From positions 1 to 49,524 of the forward strand of contig JAILFM010000047.1 in NCBI GenBank assembly GCA_024697575.1: DNA of 49,524 nt, written 5' to 3'. The notes under the pieces are model-generated. The model did no database searches. It saw only the letters and a list, made by a program, of their open reading frames with translations, and was not told the DNA's origin. This document shows, one piece after another, positions 1 through 11,474 of this stretch (the stretch's first letter is position 1; every line of letters begins with the position of its first letter). The position numbers were made by a program, and so were the translations under genes. Source of the DNA: Clostridiales bacterium (GTDB taxonomy: Bacteria > Bacillota > Clostridia > Oscillospirales > Acutalibacteraceae).

Positions 1-438
1 AACATCGTCAGCGCGGTTTTAAGCTTCATTATCCCCTATTATCTCGGTAAATTCACGGGCGCGGGAATGGTAAACACCCTTTCGGGTAAATTCAAGGCGG
101 TTAAAAAGATTGACGAATTTGCCGGAACAAACGAAGTTAAGCTCACGGCTATCTTTAAATTCGCGGGCATATTGCCGGGCGACGTGTCGTCCCTGCTTTT
201 CGGCGCTATGAACATCTCATTCAAAAACTTTATGCTCGGTGCGACCATAGGCAACATTCCGCTTGTTATCGCATATTCGATTTTCGGCTATGTTCTTAAA
301 AATGTCGGCGAAAAGCCCTGGGTGGTGGCTATCCCCATTGTTATAATCGTATTGTTCCTTCTCATAGCAAGCCTTCTGACAACAAAAATGATTAAGGATA
401 ACAAAAAGGACGCCGAAAAAGAGGAGACACTCAATTAA
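1..438 (+). CDS. TVP38/TMEM64 (VTT domain) membrane protein, C-terminal part
   Basis: The reading frame is open from base 1, so this is the C-terminal 145 residues of a gene that begins outside the window. The visible part has the conserved core of the VTT (SNARE-associated/DedA-like) family: a KFAGILPGDVSSLLFGAM segment followed by ISFKNFMLGATIGNIP. A final transmembrane helix lies near residues 103-123, then a short charged tail (KDNKKDAEKEE). Family members are polytopic inner-membrane proteins, recently linked to lipid scrambling or phosphate-lipid carrier transport; the substrate cannot be read from the sequence. The gene is followed three bases later by a MITE-like repeat end and converges on pheA. 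The family call is by motif recognition only. Confidence 0.75.
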   Translation, partial: NIVSAVLSFIIPYYLGKFTGAGMVNTLSGKFKAVKKIDEFAGTNEVKLTAIFKFAGILPGDVSSLLFGAMNISFKNFMLGATIGNIPLVIAYSIFGYVLKNVGEKPWVVAIPIVIIVLFLLIASLLTTKMIKDNKKDAEKEETLN

Positions 439-440
439 AC

Positions 441-470
441 TTAAGGAAGCGCTGATTAAATCGGGGTGTT
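441..470 (+). repeat. solitary end of a MITE-like element
   Basis: This 30-nt stretch (TTAAGGAAGCGCTGATTAAA then TCGGGGTGTT) matches the left end of the complete 168-bp inverted-repeat element at 42167-42334 with a single internal substitution (GCG for ACG). The similarity stops at about 470 and no opposing end was found nearby. It is probably a decayed or truncated copy lying between two convergent genes. Confidence 0.65.
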
Positions 471-562
471 AGTGAAACGCTGAAACCACCGGCAGAGTTG
501 TTTCAATTATTCCGGCTGTGCTTGCAATACAAACACACTCTCTTCACCTATAACGTTGTTTT

Positions 563-1675
563 TCATATGCTTTCACCGCCTTGCTGCGCGTTGACTGCCG
601 CCTTGTAATGTCCGATAACCTTTACCATTGGGCAGGCTCCCTCTAACGCGCTGAGCATACGGCGCCCGTTCTCCGATGTGTCGCTGCCCTCGATTTCCGC
701 GTAAAAATAATAATGCCAAGGCAGTTCTTTCATAGGTCGGGAACGAAGCACCCGCATATTGAAGCCGTATGCGCTTATAATGTTGACGGCCTTCGCCAAA
801 CCTCCGGATTCATCATTGACTGTGAACAGGAGCATAAACGCTCCCCCTTCTTTTTTATCCGGTACATAACTCCCCGCTCTTGAAAAAACCGCGAACCGTG
901 TTGTGTTGCTTCTGCTGTCGTTTATATCATGGTCCAGCACCCGAAGGCCGTAAAGTTCAGCCGATTCCCGGCTCGCGATAGCGGCGGTATGAACATCTCC
1001 CTTTTCAGCCACCTTTTGCGCGGCGATCGCGGTGTTTTCCGCGTTTACCGCGTCATAGCCGTGTTCCCGTATATACTTCCCGCATTGCGCCAGCGCCTGC
1101 GGATGACTGATAACCTTTTGAATATCTTCAACATGCGCCCGGGGCACACCCAGCAGATCGTGTGTTACGGAAAGATCGTAAACACCGTTGACATACAGGT
1201 TCCCTGAAAACATAAGATCCATTACCTGCCCGACTTCCCCCGCAAAACTGTTTTCAATGGGAAGAACGGCAATGTCACATTCACCGCAGACGACGGATTC
1301 ATATGCCTTTTCAAAAGAAGGGAATGAAACCGTTGTCCCGTCCGGAAAAATCCGCTTCGCGGCAATACACGCAAAAGCGCCCTCCACTCCGCAGTAAGCA
1401 ACCTGAATACCGTTCATCAGACGGTGTTGCCAGCGCTTGCTGACATCCATGGTATTCTGTAAGAACTGAATGTAAAACGAACGCATTGTCTCGTCACTAA
1501 CCCTGCTGCTGTGCGCTTCGATTACCCTTGCTTCCTGCTTTCTGTCCTCTACCGGCAATCCGTGCTTTTGCTTATACGCGGCAATTTCCCTGACCGTGTC
1601 CATCCGACGGACAAAAAGCTCTGCCATTTCCGTATCTATACGGTGTATCTGTTCTCTTGCCTCTTTTATATCCAT
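563..1675 (-). CDS. pheA: bifunctional chorismate mutase / prephenate dehydratase
   Basis: The product (370 aa) converts chorismate to prephenate and then to phenylpyruvate, the committed branch of phenylalanine synthesis. Residues ~1-85 form an AroQ-type chorismate mutase helical domain. Residues ~92-270 are the prephenate dehydratase domain, with PIENSFAGEV and the conserved NTTRF motif near its end. Residues ~280-350 are a regulatory ACT domain with ESGGLAKAV and SRPMKELPWHYYFY, which binds phenylalanine in this family. The ATG at 1675 is preferred over the in-frame GTG at 1693 because AGGGGG at 1685-1690 is correctly spaced for the ATG. The gene has its own weak promoter and converges on the VTT gene. 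Its length is normal for the bifunctional enzyme. Confidence 0.93.
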   Translation of the reverse strand: MDIKEAREQIHRIDTEMAELFVRRMDTVREIAAYKQKHGLPVEDRKQEARVIEAHSSRVSDETMRSFYIQFLQNTMDVSKRWQHRLMNGIQVAYCGVEGAFACIAAKRIFPDGTTVSFPSFEKAYESVVCGECDIAVLPIENSFAGEVGQVMDLMFSGNLYVNGVYDLSVTHDLLGVPRAHVEDIQKVISHPQALAQCGKYIREHGYDAVNAENTAIAAQKVAEKGDVHTAAIASRESAELYGLRVLDHDINDSRSNTTRFAVFSRAGSYVPDKKEGGAFMLLFTVNDESGGLAKAVNIISAYGFNMRVLRSRPMKELPWHYYFYAEIEGSDTSENGRRMLSALEGACPMVKVIGHYKAAVNAQQGGESI

Positions 1676-1717
1676 ATTTAACGGCCCCCTCACTTGTCAC
1701 CATATTTCCGTAAATCC

Positions 1718-1746
1718 GGTATAAATACCTGTTAATAATCAAGCAA
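1718..1746 (-). promoter_or_regulatory. putative promoter of pheA
   Basis: On the minus strand TTGCTT (1741-1746) and TATACC (1718-1723) are separated by 17 bp. The -10 lies in a 12-bp palindrome GGTATTTATACC that could be an operator. The same -35 variant (TTGCTT) occurs at 2959 and 40895 in front of TATAAT boxes. The match is weak. Confidence 0.4.
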
Positions 1747-1778
1747 GGCGAGCACTGCATATTGCACCGCTTCGCCTT
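1745..1778 (-). terminator. possible terminator hairpin after the EEP gene
   Basis: Arms AAGGCGAGC (1745-1753) and GCTTCGCCTT (1769-1778) pair with one bulged base, just after the EEP stop codon. No clear T-run follows and the hairpin overlaps the candidate pheA -35, so termination may be partial. Confidence 0.35.
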
Positions 1779-1785
1779 AACTCAA

Positions 1786-2898
1786 TCAGGCCCTCGCTTC
1801 TTTGATCATGCCGATTAGTTCATCAATATTCGTAAATACCAGGTACAAATCCTTAATAATAATCTTTATTCCGTCAAAAAACGCTTTGACAGGATTGAAG
1901 ATTTCTTTTTTAAGTCCTGACGAAACGGTGTCGGAATAATCATCCGTAACGGTGTAGGTAAATTCCGACACTGCGGCGTTATGGTCGGACAGAGCGTTGC
2001 CGTCGGGCGCTTTGAACGACACGAACTCATAGGAGAGAGCCTCAAGGTGAATGCCACCGCCGTCGCAATAGAAGATTTTTTCAACGCTGTCCCAGTTACC
2101 CCAGCAGTCAACGCCGGAAGCCATATATTCGCTGAAATCGTCATATTTGCCGCCGTTGACACATTCAACCCACGCCTCTTTCATGCCAAGCTTCTTAAGA
2201 AGGTTGGTTTTTATTTTTGTCGCGCTCAGGTCCGGGTCGCTGTAAAAATCGGAGTGAAAATAAACGTTAAAATCGCCTGTGACGATAATCGGTCTGTTAT
2301 TTCCGTTTTCGACAATAACCTCATAAAGCTGGTTAAAATTGTCAATACGGGCGGTCTGTGAATTCTGAGTTCCGAACGCGTCGGCATGAAGATTATAAAC
2401 GTCAACAAAAACGCCGTCCGCTATCTCAACCACAGCATAGACAATACCCTTGGGCGCAAGCTGGTCGCCCTCGCGATACACGCCGTAGGAAGTGCGCCAC
2501 GGGTATCTTTTGACATTGTAAAGCTTGTTTTTGCTGAAAATATTAACTCCGCTGCCAAAGGGAACGCCGCCGGAATTGATGGTGCGTCCCTTATAATTGC
2601 TCATCCTTGAAAACAGCGCTCTGCTGCCGGCAAAGTCCTCCTGAACGGCGATTATATCCGCTCCGCTTTCATTGAAGACATCACCGAAAAGTTTCGCCCT
2701 CTCATTGGTCGAAAGTTCAAATTTGTTCCATGCAAGGGAACCGAAGTTCGGAAGCCCCGCAACATTGGCGTTGATAAGCGTGAATTTCCCCGTTTTCTCC
2801 CCGGCGTCACCGGCAAAACCGGCAATGCAAAGGCAGGGCAAAATCATCAGAAAAGAAAGCATAACGCAAAGCGATTTTTTAAAAATACTGTTTTTCAC
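1786..2898 (-). CDS. secreted endonuclease/exonuclease/phosphatase (EEP) family hydrolase
   Basis: This 370-aa protein has a Sec signal peptide (KK, then a hydrophobic stretch ending near IAGFAGDAG, about residue 30). The EEP fold signatures follow in order: VQED with the metal-binding Glu87, NLHADAF with His171, TGDFNVY with Asp209/Asn211, and SDHNA with catalytic Asp305/His306. EEP enzymes cleave phosphodiesters in a Mg-dependent way; members include DNase I-like nucleases and sphingomyelinases, and the substrate here cannot be assigned. A C-terminal helical extension (~325-370) carries no sorting motif that I recognise. The start is GTG at 2898 with AAGGAG upstream. It is monocistronic, with its own promoter at 2936-2964, downstream of the tuf terminator. 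Confidence 0.8.
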   Translation of the reverse strand: MKNSIFKKSLCVMLSFLMILPCLCIAGFAGDAGEKTGKFTLINANVAGLPNFGSLAWNKFELSTNERAKLFGDVFNESGADIIAVQEDFAGSRALFSRMSNYKGRTINSGGVPFGSGVNIFSKNKLYNVKRYPWRTSYGVYREGDQLAPKGIVYAVVEIADGVFVDVYNLHADAFGTQNSQTARIDNFNQLYEVIVENGNNRPIIVTGDFNVYFHSDFYSDPDLSATKIKTNLLKKLGMKEAWVECVNGGKYDDFSEYMASGVDCWGNWDSVEKIFYCDGGGIHLEALSYEFVSFKAPDGNALSDHNAAVSEFTYTVTDDYSDTVSSGLKKEIFNPVKAFFDGIKIIIKDLYLVFTNIDELIGMIKEARA

Positions 2899-2935
2899 CT
2901 TTATCTCTCCTTACGGTTTTCTTGGATTTACCGTG

Positions 2936-2964
2936 ATTATAACAGCAAGGCGCTTAAAAAGCAA
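2936..2964 (-). promoter_or_regulatory. sigma-A promoter of the EEP gene
   Basis: On the minus strand TTGCTT (2959-2964), a 17-bp spacer and a perfect TATAAT (2936-2941) lie about 40 bp before the GTG start. The -35 abuts the U-tract of the tuf terminator. Confidence 0.65.
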
Positions 2965-3001
2965 CAAAAACAGGCGCAAAAGCGGGAAGCCCTTGCGCCT
3001 G
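2961..3001 (-). terminator. rho-independent terminator of tuf
   Basis: A perfect 9-bp stem (CAGGCGCAA/TTGCGCCTG, 2971-3001) is followed on the minus strand by TTTTTGTTGC. It lies 50 bp after the tuf stop codon and ends the fusA-tuf side of the block. Confidence 0.9.
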
Positions 3002-3050
3002 AATGTGTATCAAATCAAAGCGTTGAACGCCTTTCAGTTGATAAAGTTAA

Positions 3051-4250
3051 TTATTCAAAAATCTCGGTAACAACGCCTGAACCGACTGTTCTGCCGCCTT
3101 CACGGATAGCAAAACGAAGACCCTTCTCAATAGCGATGGGGGTGATGAGTTCAACGTTCATGTCAACATTATCGCCGGGCATGCACATCTCTGTGCCTTC
3201 GGGAAGGCTGATAACGCCGGTAACGTCAGTAGTTCTGAAATAGAACTGAGGACGGTAGTTGTTGAAGAACGGAGTATGACGGCCGCCTTCTTCCTTGGTC
3301 AGAACGTAAACCTGACCGACGAACTTTGTGTGGGGATGGATTGAACCGGGCTTGGAAAGAACCTGACCGCGTTCAATTTCGTTTCTCTGAACACCGCGAA
3401 GAAGAGCGCCGATATTGTCGCCCGCCTCAGCGTAGTCAAGAATCTTTCTGAACATTTCGATACCGGTAACAACGGTAGTTCTCTTTTCCTCTGTGAGACC
3501 GACGATTTCGACTGACTCACCTGTCTTTAACTGACCGCGCTCAACTCTGCCGGTGGCAACGGTGCCGCGGCCGGTGATTGTGAACACGTCTTCAACAGGC
3601 ATAAGGAAGGGAAGGTCAGCTTTACGGTCGGGAGTGGGAATATAATCGTCAACAGCCTTCATGAGTTCCCAGATGGGAGCAAGAACTTCGGCGTCGGGAT
3701 CATTGCCGTCATATTCAAGAGCCTTAAGAGCGGAGCCCTGGATGATGGGGCCTTCCTCGTCGAAACCGTACTCGGCAAGAGTTTCTCTGATTTCCATTTC
3801 AACAAGCTCAAGGAGCTCGGGGTCGTCAACCTGGTCAACCTTGTTCATGAAAACAACGATCTTGGGAACGCCAACCTGACGGGCAAGAAGAAGGTGCTCT
3901 TTTGTCTGAGCCATGGGGCCGTCTGTTGCAGCGATAACAAGGATAGCGCCGTCCATCTGAGCAGCGCCGGTGATCATGTTTTTGATGTAGTCGGCGTGAC
4001 CCGGGCAGTCAACGTGAGCATAGTGACGAGCTTCGGTCTCATACTCAACGTGAGCGGTGTTGATGGTGATGCCGCGTTCTCTCTCTTCGGGAGCCTTGTC
4101 GATGTTTGCGTAGTCAACGAATGCCGCGCCGCCCTTCATAGCGAGGGTCTTTGTGATAGCAGCTGTAAGAGTGGTCTTACCATGGTCAACGTGACCGATG
4201 GTGCCGATGTTTACGTGAGGCTTGTTGCGGTTAAAATGTTCTTTTGCCAT
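3051..4250 (-). CDS. tuf: translation elongation factor Tu
   Basis: The 399-aa GTPase delivers aminoacyl-tRNA to the ribosome. G-domain motifs are intact: GHVDHGKT near residue 19, DCPGH, and NKVD in the segment [12 protein letters not shown]. Domain 2 includes [13 protein letters not shown]. The C-terminal domain 3 ends with [13 protein letters not shown], as in other bacteria. The ATG at 4250 follows GGAGGAG with good spacing. It lies downstream of fusA as in many Firmicutes, but has its own consensus-like promoter (4293-4321) and terminator, so it can be made independently of the str operon. Confidence 0.98.
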   Translation of the reverse strand: MAKEHFNRNKPHVNIGTIGHVDHGKTTLTAAITKTLAMKGGAAFVDYANIDKAPEERERGITINTAHVEYETEARHYAHVDCPGHADYIKNMITGAAQMDGAILVIAATDGPMAQTKEHLLLARQVGVPKIVVFMNKVDQVDDPELLELVEMEIRETLAEYGFDEEGPIIQGSALKALEYDGNDPDAEVLAPIWELMKAVDDYIPTPDRKADLPFLMPVEDVFTITGRGTVATGRVERGQLKTGESVEIVGLTEEKRTTVVTGIEMFRKILDYAEAGDNIGALLRGVQRNEIERGQVLSKPGSIHPHTKFVGQVYVLTKEEGGRHTPFFNNYRPQFYFRTTDVTGVISLPEGTEMCMPGDNVDMNVELITPIAIEKGLRFAIREGGRTVGSGVVTEIFE

Positions 4251-4292
4251 TATAATCTCCTCCGATTTATTTTCAGATGATATATTGCTTTC

Positions 4293-4321
4293 ATTCTATC
4301 AAAAGCAATCAATAAATTCAA
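4293..4321 (-). promoter_or_regulatory. sigma-A promoter of tuf
   Basis: On the minus strand TTGAAT (4316-4321), 17 bp and TAGAAT (4293-4298) lie directly after the fusA terminator. The predicted leader before the tuf start is short, about 35 nt. Confidence 0.7.
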
Positions 4322-4330
4322 GCTTTTTTT

Positions 4331-4368
4331 GTAAAATCGCCCTTATAAAAGCCAAATCAGGGCTGATT
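4331..4368 (-). terminator. probable terminator of fusA
   Basis: Arms AATC(A)GCCCT and AGGGCGATT, with one bulged A, span 4335-4368 and overlap the fusA stop codon. They are followed on the minus strand by TTTTAC. Strength is moderate, so partial read-through into tuf is possible. Confidence 0.55.
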
Positions 4369-6436
4369 ATCTTTCAGAAACGATTTTTTCGGCTATTGAC
4401 TTGGGCACCTCGGCATAGTGCGAAGGCTCCATAACGTACTGACCTCTGCCCTGGGTCCTTGAACGCAGGGATGTGGCATAGCCGAACATATTTGAGAGCG
4501 GGATATTGGCGTTAATCTGGGTTGCGCCGGTTCTTGTCTCCGTGCCGCTTATCATGCCGCGGCGGGAGTTACAGTCACCGATAACATCGCCCATATACTC
4601 GTCGGGGACAATGATTGATGTCTTCATAATCGGTTCCATAAGAATGGGCGCCGCCTTCTTCATAGCGTCTTTGAATGCCATTGAAGCGGCAATTTTGAAC
4701 GCCATTTCGGATGAGTCAACCTCATGGTATGAGCCGTCGAAAAGAGTAATCTTTACGTCCACAACATTGTAACCGGCAAGAACACCCGAGAGCATTGCGC
4801 CCTTGATTCCCTGCTCAATCGCATTGAAATATTCCTTGGGAATAGCGCCGCCGACGATATTGTTGACAAACTCATAGCCTTTGCCGGGGTTGGGTTCAAT
4901 CTTGATCTTGACGTGACCGTACTGACCCTTACCGCCGGACTGACGGGCATATTTGGTGTCGCTTTCGGCAGGCTTTGTTATTGTTTCGCGGTAGGCAACC
5001 TGGGGTTTGCCGACATTCGCCTCAACGCGGAACTCGCGCAGCATTCTGTCAACAATAATCTCAAGATGCAGCTCGCCCATACCGGCGATAATGGTCTGAC
5101 CCGTTTCCTCATCGGTGTAGCATTTGAAGGTCGGGTCCTCTTCGGCAAGTTTTGCGAGGGCCACAGCCATCTTTTCCTGACCGACCTTTGTTTTGGGCTC
5201 AATTGCCACCCTGATAACCGGCTCGGGGAATTCCATCGATTCAAGAATAATCGGATGCTTTGAATCGCACAAAGTGTCGCCGGTCGTGGTCTGCTTAACG
5301 CCGACACACGCGGCAATATCACCGGCATAGCAGCACTCGATATCTTCACGGTGATTTGCGTGCATTTGCAGTATTCTGCCCATGCGCTCGTTGGCGTCCT
5401 TTGTTGAGTTATAGACGCTTGAGCCCGTTTCAACCTTGCCGCTGTACACTCTGAAGAAACAGAGTTTTCCTACAAACGGGTCGGTCGCTATTTTGAATGC
5501 GAGGGCTGAGAAGGGCTCGTCGTCGGACGAATGCCTCGCCTCTTCTTCATCGGTTCTCGGATTGACGCCTTTTATTGATTCAATGTCTGTGGGGGCAGGC
5601 ATATAGTCGATAACCGCGTCAAGCAGCAACTGAACGCCCTTGTTGCGGTACGATGTGCCGCAGCAAACGGGAACCATACTGTTGGCTATTGTTGACTTTC
5701 TTATGCACTTCTTGATGTCTTCAACCGACGGCTCTTCGCCGCTTTCAAGGAATTTTTCAAGAAGGTCGTCGTCCATTTCGACAACATGCTCTATCATTTC
5801 GTCATGATATTTCTGAGCAAGCTGTTTCATATCGTCGGGAATGTCGCAAACCTCGATTTTAACGCCGAGGTTGTCCCTATAATAATACGCCTTCATAATA
5901 ACAAGGTCGATAATGCCGACAAAATCGGCTTCAGCGCCTATGGGCAGCTGAATGGGCACGGCGTTGCATTTAAGACGGTCTTTCATCATATCCACAACGC
6001 GGTAGAAATCTGCGCCCATAATATCCATCTTATTAACGTAAACCATCCTGGGGACTTTATATTTATCCGCCTGTCTCCAAACGGTTTCGCTCTGAGGCTC
6101 AACACCGCCTTTGGCGCACAGAACCGTCACCGAGCCGTCAAGAACTCTGAGCGAGCGCTCAACTTCAACGGTGAAATCGACGTGACCCGGGGTGTCGATG
6201 ATGTTGATGCGGTGGTCCTTCCAGAAACAGGTGGTAGCGGCGGAAGTGATTGTTATTCCGCGTTCCTGCTCTTGTTCCATCCAGTCCATTGTTGCGGCGC
6301 CGTCATGAGTTTCTCCCAGTTTGTGAGTCTTTCCCGTGTAATAAAGGATACGCTCAGTTGTTGTGGTCTTACCGGCATCTATATGGGCCATAATACCAAT
6401 GTTTCTGGTTTTCTCAAGTGTTACCTGTCTGGGCAT
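4367..6436 (-). CDS. fusA: translation elongation factor G
   Basis: The 689-aa ribosomal translocase begins [20 protein letters not shown]. It carries the P-loop [12 protein letters not shown], the switch [10 protein letters not shown] and the G4 motif NKMD. The domain IV/V region ([12 protein letters not shown] to the C-terminal [16 protein letters not shown]) is complete, so this is canonical EF-G rather than a tetracycline-resistance TetM-like paralogue. The ATG at 6436 follows GGAGG. It lies 61 bp after rpsG in the str operon and is probably transcribed from the rpsL promoter at 7655-7684. Confidence 0.97.
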   Translation of the reverse strand: MPRQVTLEKTRNIGIMAHIDAGKTTTTERILYYTGKTHKLGETHDGAATMDWMEQEQERGITITSAATTCFWKDHRINIIDTPGHVDFTVEVERSLRVLDGSVTVLCAKGGVEPQSETVWRQADKYKVPRMVYVNKMDIMGADFYRVVDMMKDRLKCNAVPIQLPIGAEADFVGIIDLVIMKAYYYRDNLGVKIEVCDIPDDMKQLAQKYHDEMIEHVVEMDDDLLEKFLESGEEPSVEDIKKCIRKSTIANSMVPVCCGTSYRNKGVQLLLDAVIDYMPAPTDIESIKGVNPRTDEEEARHSSDDEPFSALAFKIATDPFVGKLCFFRVYSGKVETGSSVYNSTKDANERMGRILQMHANHREDIECCYAGDIAACVGVKQTTTGDTLCDSKHPIILESMEFPEPVIRVAIEPKTKVGQEKMAVALAKLAEEDPTFKCYTDEETGQTIIAGMGELHLEIIVDRMLREFRVEANVGKPQVAYRETITKPAESDTKYARQSGGKGQYGHVKIKIEPNPGKGYEFVNNIVGGAIPKEYFNAIEQGIKGAMLSGVLAGYNVVDVKITLFDGSYHEVDSSEMAFKIAASMAFKDAMKKAAPILMEPIMKTSIIVPDEYMGDVIGDCNSRRGMISGTETRTGATQINANIPLSNMFGYATSLRSRTQGRGQYVMEPSHYAEVPKSIAEKIVSER

Positions 6437-6497
6437 AATAACCTCCGTTCAAGAATAAGCGCCTTAAGCGGCGCGGGGAAAAGCTGATTTGCGGCGA

Positions 6498-6968
6498 TTA
6501 CCACCTGAAGTGGGCAAACGCCTTGTTGGACTCTGCCATCTTGTGAGTGTCCTCACGCTTTTTGAATGAAGCGCCGGTTTCGTTGACGGCGTCCATAATC
6601 TCGTTGGCAAGTCTTTCTTTCATCGTTCTTTCGGAACGGGCGCGTGAGTAGGTTGTGATCCAGCGAAGACCTAATGTCTGCCTTCTGGCGGGGCGAACCT
6701 CCATGGGTACCTGGTATGTTGCGCCGCCGACACGGCGTGCCTTGACTTCAAGAACGGGCATTACATTTTCCATAGCCTGTTCAAAAACCTCAAGGGGCTC
6801 TTTGCCGGTCTTTGTTCTGATAATGTCAAAAGCATCGTAAACGATCTTCTGAGCGACGCCCTTTTTGCCGTCATACATAACGTTGTTGATAAGACGGGTG
6901 ACAAGGACTGAGTTGTAAAGCGGATCAGGCAAAACTTCGCGTTTTGCTGTGTTGCCTCTTCTTGGCAC
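6498..6968 (-). CDS. rpsG: 30S ribosomal protein S7
   Basis: The product (156 aa) nucleates assembly of the 30S head by binding the 3' major domain of 16S rRNA. It starts [19 protein letters not shown] and ends NKAFAHFRW, both canonical. The GTG at 6968 is chosen as start because AAGGAGGG lies 9-10 nt upstream and because family members begin at this point; the open frame upstream to 7049 is not conserved S7 sequence. The 162-nt gap from rpsL is long for a str operon and contains a TATAAT-like box (about 7053) with no convincing -35. Confidence 0.97.
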   Translation of the reverse strand: MPRRGNTAKREVLPDPLYNSVLVTRLINNVMYDGKKGVAQKIVYDAFDIIRTKTGKEPLEVFEQAMENVMPVLEVKARRVGGATYQVPMEVRPARRQTLGLRWITTYSRARSERTMKERLANEIMDAVNETGASFKKREDTHKMAESNKAFAHFRW

Positions 6969-7130
6969 TTCGCTTCCCTCCTTCATAGTAATGATATCGT
7001 AGGTACTCGAGTGACAAATTCCCGTGGCGCCAACGCAGAGGCATACCATTATATATGTATACCTTGCATTGGTGATGAGCGTTAAGCTCTTCAGCCTGCA
7101 AGAAGATTTGTCGGTTTGTGAATAAGGGAA

Positions 7131-7553
7131 TTATTTCTTCCCTGCCTTGGGACGCTTTGCACCGTATTTTGAACGGGCCTGCATTCTGCCGTTAACACCC
7201 TGTGTATCAAGAGTGCCGCGGATGATGTGGTAACGGACACCGGGGAGGTCCTTAACACGGCCGCCTCTGATGAGGATAACCGAGTGCTCCTGAAGGTTGT
7301 GACCGACGCCGGGGATGTAGGCTGAAACCTCAATGCCGTTTGTAAGACGGACTCTTGCGATTTTACGAAGAGCCGAGTTGGGCTTTTTGGGGGTCGCAGT
7401 CTTGACGGCGGTGCAAACGCCGCGCTTCTGGGGTGAATTCTGATCTGTAACCACATTCTTCTTTGAGTTAAGACCTTTTAAAAGTGCGGGTGCCTTGGGC
7501 TTCCTTTCGAGTGTCTGTCTGCCGTTGCGAACGAGCTGATTAAAGGTAGGCAA
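7131..7553 (-). CDS. rpsL: 30S ribosomal protein S12
   Basis: The 140-aa decoding-centre protein starts [12 protein letters not shown] and ends [11 protein letters not shown]. The two lysines that mutate to streptomycin resistance (in [11 protein letters not shown] and GGRVKDLPG) are both wild type. The only in-frame start consistent with the family is TTG at 7553, with GGAGAG about 7 nt upstream. An out-of-frame ATG at 7560 opens a six-codon ORF that overlaps this start. The gene is first in the rpsL-rpsG-fusA unit and has a structured leader. Confidence 0.96.
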   Translation of the reverse strand: MPTFNQLVRNGRQTLERKPKAPALLKGLNSKKNVVTDQNSPQKRGVCTAVKTATPKKPNSALRKIARVRLTNGIEVSAYIPGVGHNLQEHSVILIRGGRVKDLPGVRYHIIRGTLDTQGVNGRMQARSKYGAKRPKAGKK

Positions 7554-7587
7554 AAACCATCTCTCCTTTCTTAAAAATATTTATGCC

Positions 7588-7632
7588 GCGGGGTTTAACC
7601 CGCAAAGTCCCCCCGCGCCGTTTTGACGCGGG
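7588..7632 (-). promoter_or_regulatory. structured leader of the rpsL operon
   Basis: The ~95-nt untranslated leader contains two GC-rich hairpins: CCCGCG/CGCGGG (7612-7632, 9-nt loop) and GCGGG/CCCGC (7588-7603). Neither is followed by a T-run. They could mediate autoregulation by a ribosomal protein, which is known for str operons, but no specific binding site is recognised. Confidence 0.45.
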
Positions 7633-7654
7633 TGAACATTGACACCAAGTGCCG

Positions 7655-7684
7655 ATTTTAGCACAGTATACAACAATTTGTCAA
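7655..7684 (-). promoter_or_regulatory. sigma-A promoter of rpsL-rpsG-fusA
   Basis: On the minus strand a perfect TTGACA (7679-7684), an 18-bp spacer and TAAAAT (7655-7660) stand between rpoC and rpsL. No terminator is seen after rpoC, so rpoBC read-through may add to it. Confidence 0.75.
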
Positions 7685-7725
7685 CAGTTTTGTGAAAGAT
7701 TGCTGACTCTGCCGGTTTAAATTGC

Positions 7726-11409
<3,684 letters not shown>

Positions 11410-11474
11410 TAACGAAGCCCCTTCTTTTATTTTTGGATAGCGGTCGTTTGTAAATCCGGTATATGTCAAAGTTA

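Noticed and set aside
4367-6436. fusA as a TetM/TetO-like ribosome-protection gene
   Set aside because: Sequence throughout is canonical EF-G and it sits in the str operon.
5786-6487. 233-aa plus-strand open frame
   Set aside because: It lies wholly opposite fusA, which is unambiguous; codon pattern is that of a shadow.
7019-7130. Internal promoter in the rpsL-rpsG gap (TATAAT-like box near 7053)
   Set aside because: No acceptable -35 hexamer at 16-18 bp; left as an unexplained spacer.
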